A DNA stretch of 64,000 nt from Pseudoalteromonas xiamenensis (GCF_030994125.1 NZ_CP099917.1:744001-808000); one strand, 5' to 3'; positions 8,219-17,623 are shown, counted from the first letter of the stretch. The notes: a model not told the origin generated them from the sequence alone. A program made the numbers and translations.

Positions 8219-8382
8219 TCGATAAACTCAGTGGCATTACTAAAATTGGGTCAACGGAAGCTAAAAAAGTTGGTAAAAATCTTTTGGTTTGTCAGAGTGG
8301 GATAGCCTTCATTGTTTTGACTGTGTGCTACGCGCAAAGCGGTATTGAGGCTAATTCACTTTTTGGCTTGTCGCTTGTGTAG
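8207..8382 (+). pseudogene. Possible 3' remnant of an unknown gene
   Basis: Beginning where integrase similarity stops, another frame stays open to TAG 8382 and reads PFDKLSGITKIGSTEAKKVG and then a hydrophobic stretch LLVCQSGIAFIVLTVCYA. It is followed directly by a terminator hairpin, as the end of a real gene would be. I do not recognise it; it may be the far side of the deletion that removed the rest of intI. Confidence 0.3.
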
Positions 8383-8383
8383 A

Positions 8384-8423
8384 CCATTAAGGGGCGAAGC
8401 CCTTAACTGGCTTTCTTATTTTC
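8384..8423 (+). terminator. Terminator-like hairpin, partial copy of the ssrA terminator
   Basis: TTAAGGG (8387-8393) and CCCTTAA (8400-8406) form a stem followed by a T-rich tail. From 8401 the sequence CCTTAACTGGCTTT plus CTTATTTTCT repeats the right half of the ssrA terminator at 3116-3138 with one mismatch and one extra base. The repeat thus brackets integron relic A. Confidence 0.55.
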
Positions 8424-9253
8424 TGTCTTTAATAACACATTCCTTTGAGCGTATTTTTGAAAATATTGCTCCACAGTTTGTTCTATAAAATACTGATTTT
8501 GGCGAATAGCATAATTGAGGCGGCTAAATTCATCTTTACTCAGAACGTCTGGCCTCAACATATAATGCACAGGATTTTGATGGATAGTGAAGGGAGAAGC
8601 TTTAATTGAGTTTTTATATTCAGAATTGTGACTAATTAAATATAGACCCGAGAGGAAATCTTCAACTAGAAAGTCTGCTCGAGAACGCTTTACAAGCTCA
8701 AATCGCTCCTGTGCTAAATTCAGTTCGACAACACAATCACTGCATAGTCGACGAAAGTGCTGAAATAGCCCCCATAAACACTGCCCCGATTCACCGCAAC
8801 AATCGTATTTCTTAGCGAAGGGTAAATGTTTTGAGGTACAGCTTGAGCGTTCGTTGCAAGCAATTCAACTTTGTCTTTCTTGCCAAACAAGGTCATGGTT
8901 TCTTGCCGGTATGGTAGGCTAAAATCGGAGAAGGAGTCTCTTTGACGCGTATAGGAAGCGGCAAAAAGTACATCCACATTGTGTTTTTGAAATTCTCTAA
9001 TAGCCCTGCTTGATGAAGGGTAACTCACAAAATGCCAACATAAATCTGCGTCTGAGAGCACTTTTTTTAGTACCTCAATTTCCAACCCTTGATACACGCC
9101 ATCTTTAACGTAAGAATATGGAAACCAATTGTCATTAGCATAAATTTTTAACGTCTTTGTGCACGGCTGTGCGTAGCCAATGAAACTCACTATTAAGAAA
9201 AATACAGTAACCAATGTTCTTATTCGGTATCGCTTCATCTTAGACATGTTCAT
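8403..9253 (-). pseudogene. Periplasmic solute-binding protein (SBP_bac_3), frameshifted
   Basis: A secreted type-3 (amino-acid type) solute-binding protein of about 280 residues. After a short lead, MKRYRIRTLVTVFFLIVSF is a signal peptide, then YANDNWFPYSYVKDGVYQGL and EIEVLKKVL give the family's opening motif. The frame breaks near 8765. A one-base shift in a TTT run restores FRRLCSDCVVELNLAQERFE and continues to KTENKKAS and stop 8403-8405. Start choice among ATGs 9238, 9247 and 9253 is not settled by a ribosome site. No permease genes are adjacent, which is usual for such stand-alone binding proteins in Alteromonadales. The break may be a sequencing slip, since the second half is otherwise undamaged. 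Confidence 0.75.
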
Positions 9254-9407
9254 GCTCGTTTCAATTGGTGATATTGTATACCAAATTAATGTGTCCCCAA
9301 TATGACTAAAGTCAAAGAGCCTTAACCGATTAACCTCCAAAATCAGTTTCAATACAAGTCCTTATTATTCGTTGTATTCTCTTGTTTCATTTCATCGGGT
9401 TTTAATA

Positions 9408-9623
9408 TTAATCCATCACGAGTGCGTCTTCCGGTATCGAAAGCTGATTGTTTTTATGAATAAAAATCGAATGATTTGCAGCAAGCGACTGAAGAAGGTC
9501 GTTAAGCTCACGGTGGGTAAGGTCTGATTCAAGTTGGACCGAATCAAGCGGGATAGGTTTACAAGCGTTATTGTTAAATTGGGTCACTAAAATACGGTAT
9601 ATTAACTTTTCTTTACGATTCAT
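9408..9623 (-). CDS. Small hypothetical protein, helix-rich
   Basis: A 71-residue protein starting MNRKEKLIYRILVTQFN. A predicted helical bundle with SVQLESDLTHRELNDLLQSL looks like a small winged-helix or HTH unit, and the C-terminal IHKNNQLSIPED would suit a wing strand. There is no signal peptide. A weak GGGTAG precedes the ATG at 9623. It stands alone between the broken solute-binding protein and the TonB receptor. Family not recognised; a DNA-binding role is only suggested by the pattern. Confidence 0.55.
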   Translation of the reverse strand: MNRKEKLIYRILVTQFNNNACKPIPLDSVQLESDLTHRELNDLLQSLAANHSIFIHKNNQLSIPEDALVMD

Positions 9624-9847
9624 GAGACTACCCGTTTTGCCAGATTATTGGCTAAATTTTAAGACTCAAAAAAACTAGTTCACGATTTTTGGTTAAGCAA
9701 TTTTTAAACGTCTAATTGCGGTAGATAACAGGTTAAGGCTACAGGCGCCAAACAAATTCAGTACATTATTTCGCCTACCTGAACCGGTAAGCTAATTTGA
9801 AACACCGTTCCTTTGGAAAGTAACCATATGATATTAATAGATAATAA

Positions 9848-9871
9848 ATAAACAGGGGGCATCCCCTGTTT
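9848..9871 (-). terminator. Terminator of the TonB receptor gene
   Basis: AAACAGGGG and CCCCTGTTT form a 9-bp stem around GCAT. The minus-strand tail is A/T-rich with T runs. It lies 18 bases past the receptor stop codon. Confidence 0.75.
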
Positions 9872-9888
9872 ATTTAGTTATAGAAGCT

Positions 9889-12324
9889 TTAGAACGCGTA
9901 ACGTACTTGGAGTTTTACATTACGTTCGTTTCCAGGCATGCCGCCTAAAAACATCGCTTTACTGAAATACACTTTGTTGAATAAGTTATTGATGTTCATT
10001 TGCCACTGCCAATTGTTGTGCTCATAGCGTACACCCGCGTCAAAGACGGTGTAACTCGGTACAAACCCATCTGGAATACCGAATGAATCAGAATGCGTAC
10101 TGCGTTTATCCACAAATGACATACCAAGGCTTAGATCAACCGGCGCAGGCAAATCAAAAACATGGCGTGAGTGCGTGAGCCAGCTGCCCACGGTAACATA
10201 CGGCACACCTTTTTGACGAGAATTATAGCTGCTGCTAGTTGGATTTTGCTTATCACGAGCGTCTTGATATACCGCGTTAAAGTTGAATTTCCACTGATCA
10301 CTTAATACCGCATTTAAATCCAGTTCAATGCCTTTGGTTTGTTCTTGGCCATCGTAAAAACTTTTTGGCACTGAAGGCGCAGATACTCCTGCTTCATAAT
10401 CAGGGTTTGCGTACTGCAAATTAGTACGACTACTTTCGAACATGACCACAGACGCAACAACTTGATCTTCAAACCCTTTAAAACGCATACCGATGTCGTT
10501 GCTTACCGATTCGCTATCTTCACGGTCTGCTTCATTGCCAAAAATCTCACCGAGAATACTGTATGCGGTTCTGCCTTTTGAATGGTTGATAAAAGCGGAT
10601 ACATCGTCACTGAATTTGTAGCTGGCACCCAAGTTGTAAGTAATTCCACTGTCAGACGTATCCTGCTCAGGCTTCGGTTCTGCGGCACTTGCACGATATC
10701 GCGCGTCAACACCAAAATGTTGGTAGCTCTGTTTTATACGGTTAAAAGCAAGACCTACTCGGGTGGTGAAGCCGTTTTCAAAGTACGCCACATGTTGTGC
10801 GCCAAGGCCCCATGCAGCAACGGTTTTGTTGTAGTCCGCTGTTTTTAAGGGATCATTGTCTTCAAACGTACTGGTTGCCCAATTTGGATTACGAATATCA
10901 AAAATATACGGCAGCGTACCTTGATAAATCACGTCACCTTGTTTGTTTTTAATTACTTGGTCCGCATCATAAATTGAATACTGTTTGAAGCGAATATCGC
11001 GGTCTTCATAGTTAGCGTTAACCAGAAATTCGTTATTGACATTGCCAATCGAGAAGTCGTAACGTAGATCAGCGAAGTATTGTAGCGATGACTCATTCGC
11101 TTCCACTTTACGGTATTCCTGACGGCGCGCGGCAAAAGGATAAAGTTCACCATCTACAACGAGTGGTGCGCGAGGGTCAGCATTCACCACGCCACCACGT
11201 TGCCAATACACATAGTTGTATGCCCCTGTTTGACGCGCAAAACTAGAATCATAATCGCGATATTGAAGTTGATGGTTCAAAAATAGATGATCGGTTATAT
11301 CAACGGTATGCGTGAGCTTTAAACGTAGCTCTTGCCCTTCATTATCTTTCGCCATCGGGGAAATAATGCCGTTATGGCCGAATTGATAAGGTGTTAAGCC
11401 ATCATTTGTTGCCAATGAATCGGCAAGTTGTTGACGCTGAGTGTCACTTAACATCACGCCTTTGCCTTTGGCATCACTCACCAAATCTTGCCATGTCACT
11501 TGACTTGCAAGCTTCCCGTCTACCGATGCAGAATTGAAAATACGAATTGGATGACCTATCGAGTCTACTGCAATCGCATCATCGATATACGCTGCAGATA
11601 ACAACAAGTTATTGCTTGAGTTCAATACGAATTTCAAACTTGCATAAACTTCATCTCTGTCATTGCTCAGATCGCGATAACCATCACTTCTGGCAGACTT
11701 CACTAAAATACGATAAGCAACGTCATCCGTTAACGCATCGGTTGAGTCCAGCTCAACTGAATAGGTATTCCACTGACCGATCTCGGCTCTTATTGCATGT
11801 TCTGCCTGAAACTTGGGCTTTTTCTCGATTAAATTAATCACACCACCCGCACTGCCCATACCATAAAGACCCGTCGCAGGTCCTTTTAGAACTTCTACCG
11901 ATTCTACGTTCGTCATTGAGCGTGTTGGGTTGAATGTATTGCCAAGGCCTGCCCCGCCATACATACCATCAAACGTATAATTCGCGCCAAGTCCTCGGAT
12001 CACGAGATTATCCCCAATGCCATAGTTGTTGCCCGCTTGTGTTACACCACTAATATTGCGGATGACGTCTTGTAAATCTGAAATTCCCTGCGCTTTAATA
12101 AGGTCACCATCAACAATCACAACCGCCGCAGGCGTTTCCATCAGTGACATGTCTGATTTAGTCGCGAGGCCTGAGTTCATTACCACTTGGTTTTGTTTGG
12201 CATAAACACTGATGACTTCCAATGGTGATTTATCCGTCGTACTGACTTCACCTTTCGATGCTATTGCGTATTGAGATAAGCCGCTACATGCCAGCGCAAG
12301 CAGAGATAAAGGAAACTTTTTCAT
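9889..12324 (-). CDS. TonB-dependent siderophore receptor
   Basis: An 811-residue outer-membrane receptor importing a ferric siderophore using TonB energy. Signal peptide at 1-22 (ending AIAS). A TonB-box-like LEVISVYAK near 35-43 is followed by the plug domain (about 60-170: DGDLIKAQGISDLQDVIRNI, VLKGPATGLYGMGSAGGVIN) and then a 22-strand barrel ending in the typical terminal Phe (KLQVRYAF). Length and plug wording fit the TIGR01783 siderophore class (FhuA/FpvA-like); the ligand cannot be named. ATG 12324 adjoins a Fur box, so iron repression is expected. No siderophore biosynthesis or periplasmic permease genes are adjacent. Confidence 0.92.
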   Translation of the reverse strand: MKKFPLSLLALACSGLSQYAIASKGEVSTTDKSPLEVISVYAKQNQVVMNSGLATKSDMSLMETPAAVVIVDGDLIKAQGISDLQDVIRNISGVTQAGNNYGIGDNLVIRGLGANYTFDGMYGGAGLGNTFNPTRSMTNVESVEVLKGPATGLYGMGSAGGVINLIEKKPKFQAEHAIRAEIGQWNTYSVELDSTDALTDDVAYRILVKSARSDGYRDLSNDRDEVYASLKFVLNSSNNLLLSAAYIDDAIAVDSIGHPIRIFNSASVDGKLASQVTWQDLVSDAKGKGVMLSDTQRQQLADSLATNDGLTPYQFGHNGIISPMAKDNEGQELRLKLTHTVDITDHLFLNHQLQYRDYDSSFARQTGAYNYVYWQRGGVVNADPRAPLVVDGELYPFAARRQEYRKVEANESSLQYFADLRYDFSIGNVNNEFLVNANYEDRDIRFKQYSIYDADQVIKNKQGDVIYQGTLPYIFDIRNPNWATSTFEDNDPLKTADYNKTVAAWGLGAQHVAYFENGFTTRVGLAFNRIKQSYQHFGVDARYRASAAEPKPEQDTSDSGITYNLGASYKFSDDVSAFINHSKGRTAYSILGEIFGNEADREDSESVSNDIGMRFKGFEDQVVASVVMFESSRTNLQYANPDYEAGVSAPSVPKSFYDGQEQTKGIELDLNAVLSDQWKFNFNAVYQDARDKQNPTSSSYNSRQKGVPYVTVGSWLTHSRHVFDLPAPVDLSLGMSFVDKRSTHSDSFGIPDGFVPSYTVFDAGVRYEHNNWQWQMNINNLFNKVYFSKAMFLGGMPGNERNVKLQVRYAF

Positions 12325-12340
12325 GAGAATGATTCTTATT
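12324..12340 (-). promoter_or_regulatory. Fur box at the receptor start
   Basis: TGAGAATGATTCTTATT matches the GATAATGATTATCATT-type Fur consensus at most positions and abuts the ATG. A Fur-Fe(II) repressor bound here would block the receptor gene in iron-rich cells. Confidence 0.75.
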
Positions 12341-12368
12341 AAATGCGAGGAGCGCGCATATTAAATAC

Positions 12369-12384
12369 AAATTATTCTCATTTC
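12369..12384 (-). promoter_or_regulatory. Second Fur-like box
   Basis: AAATTATTCTCATTTC is a second partial match to the Fur consensus, about 45 bases upstream of the receptor ATG and probably over the promoter. Tandem boxes are common at siderophore receptor genes. Confidence 0.6.
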
Positions 12385-12842
12385 AATGCTAGGTACAAAT
12401 AATTTCGTTCCTTTTTTGACTATTTATATTCTTTTTACAGTTCGTCTAATTCTTATTGATTTACGCAACGTTTTTGTTGAGCCTAACGCTTCGTAAAGCG
12501 CTGAATGAGTACAGTTGAGTACATGCCTTATCTGTGTAATTTACTTACCTTGGCTCATGTGAAAAATAATAGGTCTCTTTTGAGTGAACATATTCAACAC
12601 TCGAGAGATTGTTGTAGGGTTAGCTATTCTGTTTATTGCTCAATTTTAAGCATCCGATAAATCCCCCATTACATTCTCTACCGCATCTTTAACTGTCAGT
12701 AACCACCAAACCGATACTTTTGACTGAGTTACCAAAGAAAACCGTGTTAAATTTTAATTAAAAGATTAAAAAACTTCGAATACAACGCTATATTGAGACA
12801 ACGGATCAAGGCGATTGTCGTGCTGTAACTGTAAGGGTTTTT
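12385..12842. other. Intergenic region without a recognisable gene
   Basis: AT-rich divergent spacer between the TonB receptor and the REC-GGDEF gene. It should hold the promoter of the GGDEF gene, but I see no clear -35/-10 pair, stable RNA or repeat. GTAAGGG at 12829-12835 is the ribosome site of the next gene. Confidence 0.6.
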
Positions 12843-13775
12843 GTGTTTAACGATGTAGATGATTTATCTGACTGTAAAGTGCTCATAGTTGAAGACTCGG
12901 TCATCAACCAGAAAATTATTCAAGTTTGCCTCGCTGACTTGTGTGATGTCGCAGTGGTCGCATCGGGTGAGGAAGCGATTGACTATTGCCTTCAATCCTC
13001 ACCAGATTTGATCTTGATGGATTGGATCCTAACGGGTATTACTGGCCTTGAAGCATGTAAACTGTTACAAAGTAAACCCGCAACGGCAAACATTCCAGTA
13101 ATTTTTGTCACCTCAAATGTTGGGGAAAGCCAGCAAGAAGAGTGCTGGGATGCTGGTGCCGTTGATTTCATCGGCAAGCCCATAGTAGCGCGAACGTTGG
13201 TCAATCGCGTTAAAACACATCTAAAATATAAAAAACAAGCGGATTTACTGCGCGAGTATTCCTACGTAGATGGACTGACTGGCGTTTTCAACCGTCGCTA
13301 TTTTTCACAAGAAATGGACAGACACTATCGTCAAGGTCAGCGGGCAAATACGACGTTATCAATGATTATCCTTGACGTAGATAACTTTAAAAAATATAAC
13401 GACCATTACGGCCACTTAAAAGGCGATGATGTGCTGAAGTCGGTCGCAAAAGTATTGAAACACTGCACTCGCAGACCCTTGGATGGCGCATTTCGTTACG
13501 GTGGCGAAGAATTTGCCGTGTTGTTGCCGAACACGCCCAAAGAGGCGGCATTTGAAATAGCGCAGAATATCATTAAAGGAATTCATCAGCTCAGCATCGA
13601 GCACGCCCAATCACTGTTCAATGTAGTGACAGCCAGTGCTGGTGTATCTTCGACTTGCACGGCACCCGATCCGGCTGAACTCATTAAACAAGCTGATACT
13701 GCGCTTTATGGAGCCAAAAATAATGGACGTAATCGAGTTTTTGAATTTGAACCTGAACACGAAAAATCCATTTAA
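12843..13775 (+). CDS. Response regulator with diguanylate cyclase domain (REC-GGDEF)
   Basis: A 310-residue two-domain protein that should make cyclic di-GMP on phosphorylation. REC spans about 12-128 with acidic pair ED at 17-18, phospho-acceptor Asp60 in ILMDW and Lys in FIGKPI. GGDEF spans about 140-305 with active site RYGGEEF and an RPLD inhibitory site five residues before it, so product inhibition is likely intact. Start is GTG 12843, chosen because GTAAGGG lies 8 bases upstream and the REC domain begins directly after it. No sensor kinase is adjacent; the architecture resembles PleD/WspR-type regulators. Confidence 0.93.
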   Translation: MFNDVDDLSDCKVLIVEDSVINQKIIQVCLADLCDVAVVASGEEAIDYCLQSSPDLILMDWILTGITGLEACKLLQSKPATANIPVIFVTSNVGESQQEECWDAGAVDFIGKPIVARTLVNRVKTHLKYKKQADLLREYSYVDGLTGVFNRRYFSQEMDRHYRQGQRANTTLSMIILDVDNFKKYNDHYGHLKGDDVLKSVAKVLKHCTRRPLDGAFRYGGEEFAVLLPNTPKEAAFEIAQNIIKGIHQLSIEHAQSLFNVVTASAGVSSTCTAPDPAELIKQADTALYGAKNNGRNRVFEFEPEHEKSI

Positions 13776-13841
13776 GACGAATTTATTGCATCATCGAGTA
13801 AGTAGCGTATGCTTAACGGTGTGCGCACTGTTGGAGTTACC

Positions 13842-14579
13842 ATGAAATTAGCCTTAGTTGGCATCGCATTGCTAATTTCGTTTTCAAGTTTTGCCAATAC
13901 GCCCAAATTTAAAATCTGTTTTGAGCGTTGGTGGCCGTATAGCTTTGTTAGTAAAGAAAGCATCCCCAAAGGGATTGAGGTTGAGCTCATTCAACTTGCT
14001 ACACAACCAAAAGGTATTGCTGTCGAATTTCAAGAACTTCCATACCAACGTTGTTTAGATTCCGTACGGCATGGTACGCATGATTTTACCCTGCATGTAG
14101 ACCGTACAGATAATTTAACACTGCTCGATAAATCGTTTACCGACTGGTCCTTATCGTTAGCCGTTAAACAAGGTCGTTTTACCCAGTTGTCGCAATTAAG
14201 CACATCGTCTCCACGTATCATGCTCGCTATGGAATACCCTTATCCTGATGAGGTCTACAAACGACTGAAAGACATGAATGCCGTCATTATTGAGCGCTCT
14301 TTCTATGAACAAAGCGATGAAGAAGCGATAACCTTTTTCGATGTTTTGGAAAACGAACGGATAGACGCCATTATTGTAGATAGACAGTGGGCCTCAAAAA
14401 TGGTCCACCAATATCGACTTCCGGTGACGATTTTACCCGAAGCGTTTCACAACGAACCCCAATTCATCGGGTTTAGAGAAGACCGTAAAGAACAAGCCGC
14501 ACTTTTGCATCGGCTTTTGATTGCTATCCCAGCGTCAGTGAAAGAACAAATTCATGCAAAATACCTGAACGGGCACTAG
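13842..14579 (+). CDS. Periplasmic solute-binding-like protein (SBP_bac_3)
   Basis: A 245-residue secreted protein. ATG 13842 follows TTGGAG and opens a signal peptide (MKLALVGIALLISFSSFANT), which is why I reject an in-frame ATG at 13809. The mature part has the type-3 solute-binding pattern: ICFERWWPYSFVSKESIPKG, IEVELIQLA, and DFTLHVDRTDN. It is short and lacks neighbouring permease genes, so it may be a sensory or orphan binding protein rather than part of an ABC importer. It lies 66 bases downstream of the REC-GGDEF gene on the same strand and may be co-transcribed. Confidence 0.8.
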   Translation: MKLALVGIALLISFSSFANTPKFKICFERWWPYSFVSKESIPKGIEVELIQLATQPKGIAVEFQELPYQRCLDSVRHGTHDFTLHVDRTDNLTLLDKSFTDWSLSLAVKQGRFTQLSQLSTSSPRIMLAMEYPYPDEVYKRLKDMNAVIIERSFYEQSDEEAITFFDVLENERIDAIIVDRQWASKMVHQYRLPVTILPEAFHNEPQFIGFREDRKEQAALLHRLLIAIPASVKEQIHAKYLNGH

Positions 14580-14894
14580 TCTATCGTCTGTTCGAGTTTG
14601 GTATTTTGTCATCCTGAGACCATCCAGATAACCGCAATTAAAGTGTGAGTGATACGTCAAAATACCTTACATAACATCAACAAATGCATTACAGTCTATT
14701 TATTCGACAATTCACCTGCTTAATACAAAAAAGAAATTGACGGGATTCGAATTACTGTTTATTTTCGCCCCGATGTTTTAAGAAGGGTCATACTAGTTTC
14801 TGGTCAACCCAATATTAAGCAGATACAAGCACGTTGATGAACGTTTGCGAATTTAGCCTTCTTATTCAAACTAGCAAATATTGGGACAATTTGA
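14580..14894. other. Intergenic region without a recognisable gene
   Basis: A 315-base gap before the NhaC-type gene. It is AT-rich with scattered stops in all frames. I see no RNA gene, no obvious terminator and no convincing operator; it presumably contains the antiporter promoter. Confidence 0.55.
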
Positions 14895-16277
14895 ATGACT
14901 GAGCCTAGTGTGATTAGTGTAATACCGCCTATCGTTGTATTGACGCTTGCGGTTTGGTTACGCCGACCTATCTTAGCCCTTGTTCTGGGCGCAATCGTGG
15001 GTTTTGCGTTACTGGATTTCAGTGCGATTTTGGATAATTTCGCCACATCTTCGTTAAAAGTCATGGCGGATGAAACGATCGGCTGGCTCATTTTAGTCTG
15101 CGGCAGTTTCGGTGCATTAATCGCCCTGCTTGTCCGCACCGGAGGAGCGCTTGCATTCGGCCGAAATGCCCTCAAATTGGCGAAAGGACCAAAATCTTCG
15201 CTTCTCATGACCTATTTCTTAGGTATCGTTATTTTTATTGACGATTACCTCAATGCGCTAACGGTCGGCGAAACAATGCGCCGCGTTACGGATAAGTTCA
15301 AGATTTCTCGTGAAATGCTCGCGTATGTAGTTGATTCAACCGCAGCGCCTGTGTGTGTGCTTGTTCCTCTTTCAACCTGGGCGGTGTTTTTTGGTGGCCT
15401 ACTTGTCGACAATGGTGTAGCACCTGAGGGTCAAGGCATTAGCGTTTACATGCAAGCCATTCCCTACATGCTTTATGCGTGGGTCGCGGTGATCATGGTT
15501 CCACTGGTGATCATCGGTGTCGTGCCATTATTTGGTCCGATGAAAAAAGCGGAACTTGCCGCTCGCGAAGGTCAACCTGCACTAGAACAGGTTGATTTGG
15601 ATGCCGTTCATACACCAGATGACTATGCCGCAAGAGCGATAGAACAAGAATTCGAACAGGCTGATGAACACGGTAAGCTGTATAACTTCCTTGTACCAAT
15701 TGGTTTATTGGTTGCGTTTACCGTTTATTTTGACATTGATGTTTGGAAAGGACTACTTGCTACGCTTGCGGTTACTGTTCCGTTTTACCTAGCACAGAAA
15801 TTGATGCCGCTTGCCGATATGCTTGAACAAATGATTGATGGCTTCAAGAGTATGTTGCCCGCTATTGGTACAGTTATCGCTGCCTTCATCTTTAAAGATG
15901 TGTGTGACCAATTGATGCTACCACAATTCGTCATTAATTCTTTGAGTGCTTACATGACGGCTGAGCTTTTACCTGCAATGGTGTTCTTATCGATGGCAAT
16001 CCTTGCGTTCGCGACGGGCTCTAGCTGGGGTATCTTTGCAGTTACAATCCCAATTGTCATGCCGCTTGCCGTTGCGGTGGATGCAAACATACCTCTCGTC
16101 ATTGGCGCATTGCTATCTGCATCGTCATTCGGTAGTCAGGCTTGTTTCTATTCCGATTCAACCGTACTGGCTGCTCAAGGCTCTGGCTGTAACCTTGTGA
16201 GTCACGCCATTACGCAACTACCGTATGCATTGCTTGCGGCAGCCATTGCGTTCGTTGGCTTTTTGCTCATGGCTTAA
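14895..16277 (+). CDS. NhaC-family Na+/H+ antiporter
   Basis: A 460-residue polytopic inner-membrane protein with about 11-12 hydrophobic segments, of the Na+/H+ antiporter NhaC family (PF03553). Family words include WLILVCGSFGALIALLVRTG, VIFIDDYLNALTVG (about 113-126), VDSTAAPVCVLVPLSTWA and the near-C-terminal ATGSSWGIFAVTIPIVMPL and FGSQACFYSDSTVLAAQ. These acidic and polar clusters in membrane helices are expected to bind Na+. A hydrophilic loop rich in Glu/Asp lies near 220-260. The ATG at 14895 follows GGGACAATT. Substrate may be an amine or acid exchanged with protons instead of Na+. Confidence 0.88.
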   Translation: MTEPSVISVIPPIVVLTLAVWLRRPILALVLGAIVGFALLDFSAILDNFATSSLKVMADETIGWLILVCGSFGALIALLVRTGGALAFGRNALKLAKGPKSSLLMTYFLGIVIFIDDYLNALTVGETMRRVTDKFKISREMLAYVVDSTAAPVCVLVPLSTWAVFFGGLLVDNGVAPEGQGISVYMQAIPYMLYAWVAVIMVPLVIIGVVPLFGPMKKAELAAREGQPALEQVDLDAVHTPDDYAARAIEQEFEQADEHGKLYNFLVPIGLLVAFTVYFDIDVWKGLLATLAVTVPFYLAQKLMPLADMLEQMIDGFKSMLPAIGTVIAAFIFKDVCDQLMLPQFVINSLSAYMTAELLPAMVFLSMAILAFATGSSWGIFAVTIPIVMPLAVAVDANIPLVIGALLSASSFGSQACFYSDSTVLAAQGSGCNLVSHAITQLPYALLAAAIAFVGFLLMA

Positions 16278-16285
16278 TTTTGGTT

Positions 16286-16325
16286 GGGCATGTTCGCATG
16301 CCCACTCTCCTCCCTCTCCTTCTTT
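16286..16325 (+). terminator. Terminator after the antiporter gene
   Basis: GGGCATG and CATGCCC pair perfectly around a TTCG tetraloop. The following tract is pyrimidine-rich (CTCTCC repeats, then TTCTTTTT) rather than a pure T run. Confidence 0.65.
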
Positions 16326-16383
16326 TTATTTCCACAGTTTAACGCTAACATGGCTCGCAAAATAACGATAACGAGCAACATGA

Positions 16384-17601
16384 ATGACTTTCGCAGAAAA
16401 GCTTAAAGGTTTTGGGCCGGGTATTTTAATGGCTACGGCTGCCGTTGGCGGCTCACATCTTGTCGCGGCTACGCAAGCTGGCGCTTTATTTGGTTGGCAA
16501 CTTGTCTGGCTGATCCTCGCGGTAAACCTTTTAAAATATCCATTTTTCCGTTTCGGTGTGGAATACACCTTACGCAGTAAAGAGAGTTTGGTCAGCGGTT
16601 ATAAACAATTAGGTAAACCCATTTTCTTTGGCTTCATCGCGCTCAATATTGTCGCGGCGATAGTCAACACCGCAGGGGTTTTACTCCTGACCGCAAGTTT
16701 ACTGTTCTACGCACTACCATGGCAGATAGAGGTAATGACTTTGTGTTATGGGCTGTTGGCTATTTGCTTATTGATCTTAATGCTGGGCCATTACAAAGTC
16801 CTAGATAGCGCAAGCAAGATCATCATGATTTCACTCACTCTAGCAACGCTTGCTGCGTTCATTGTGGCGCTTTCAAATGGTGCTGCGCATCCTGAGCCTG
16901 CTTCTGTGCCAAACCCGTATCAACTTGCAATGCTGGGATTTTTGGTCGTGCTTATGGGTTGGATGCCAGCCCCTATCGAAATATCCGCGATTAACTCATT
17001 ATGGCTTAAAGCCAAAACACGTACAGAGGCGTTCACACTCAAGCAAGGGTTATTGGATTTCAATACCGGCTATATGCTTACAGCTGTGCTCGCCGTTGTT
17101 TTTTGTGCGCTAGGCGTGCTCATCCAGTACGGGAGTACGAGTAAAATTGAATTGGCAGGTGTTGCGTTTAGTAAGCAGTTAATAGAGATGTACACCACAA
17201 CCATAGGCGAATGGTCTCGTAACTTGGTTGCAGGTATCGCATTCTTATGTATGTTTGGCACCACACTGACTGTGCTCGACGGCTATGCCAGAACACTAAA
17301 TGAGAGCGCCACTCTTTTAAAGGGGTCGCTTCCTAAATACAGCTTGAATATCTTCGTTCTTGTACAGGCGATTTTTGGATTAAGCGTCATCGTGTTCTTT
17401 AAAGCAAACTTAAAAGATATGCTGACGTTTGCGATGACGTTAGCTTTTGTTACTACGCCGCTCTTCGCGCTTTTTAACTTGAAGCTAATGCATGCAATTG
17501 ATGCAAAGCCAAAAGGCCTGCTCAAACTGCTGACATACGCAGGGCTTTTATATCTCTTTGGATTTACGTTCTTGTTCTTATATTGGAAATTTGTGCTGTA
17601 A
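16384..17601 (+). CDS. NRAMP-related membrane transporter
   Basis: A 405-residue, roughly 11-helix inner-membrane protein of the NRAMP superfamily. Helix 1 reads GPGILMATAAVGGSHLVAAT where true NRAMP metal importers have the DPGN motif. Helix 6 reads GWMPAPIEIS where MntH has MPHN-type metal ligands. It therefore belongs to the NRAMP-like branch without the canonical Mn/Fe site, and its substrate is unknown. Start ATG 16384; a strong ribosome site is not apparent. It is separated from the upstream antiporter by a terminator-like hairpin and is convergent with the TonB-domain gene. Confidence 0.82.
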   Translation: MTFAEKLKGFGPGILMATAAVGGSHLVAATQAGALFGWQLVWLILAVNLLKYPFFRFGVEYTLRSKESLVSGYKQLGKPIFFGFIALNIVAAIVNTAGVLLLTASLLFYALPWQIEVMTLCYGLLAICLLILMLGHYKVLDSASKIIMISLTLATLAAFIVALSNGAAHPEPASVPNPYQLAMLGFLVVLMGWMPAPIEISAINSLWLKAKTRTEAFTLKQGLLDFNTGYMLTAVLAVVFCALGVLIQYGSTSKIELAGVAFSKQLIEMYTTTIGEWSRNLVAGIAFLCMFGTTLTVLDGYARTLNESATLLKGSLPKYSLNIFVLVQAIFGLSVIVFFKANLKDMLTFAMTLAFVTTPLFALFNLKLMHAIDAKPKGLLKLLTYAGLLYLFGFTFLFLYWKFVL

Positions 17602-17623
17602 AGAAACGTACGCTAAGAAAAAC

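Noticed and set aside
8218..8305. C-terminal extension of the intI remnant reading frame
   Set aside because: Integrase similarity ends near 8218; the remaining codons look like chance open frame over unrelated sequence.
10503..11837. Several open frames antisense or out of frame within the TonB receptor gene
   Set aside because: They overlap a well-supported 811-residue receptor and have no independent start signals or family resemblance.
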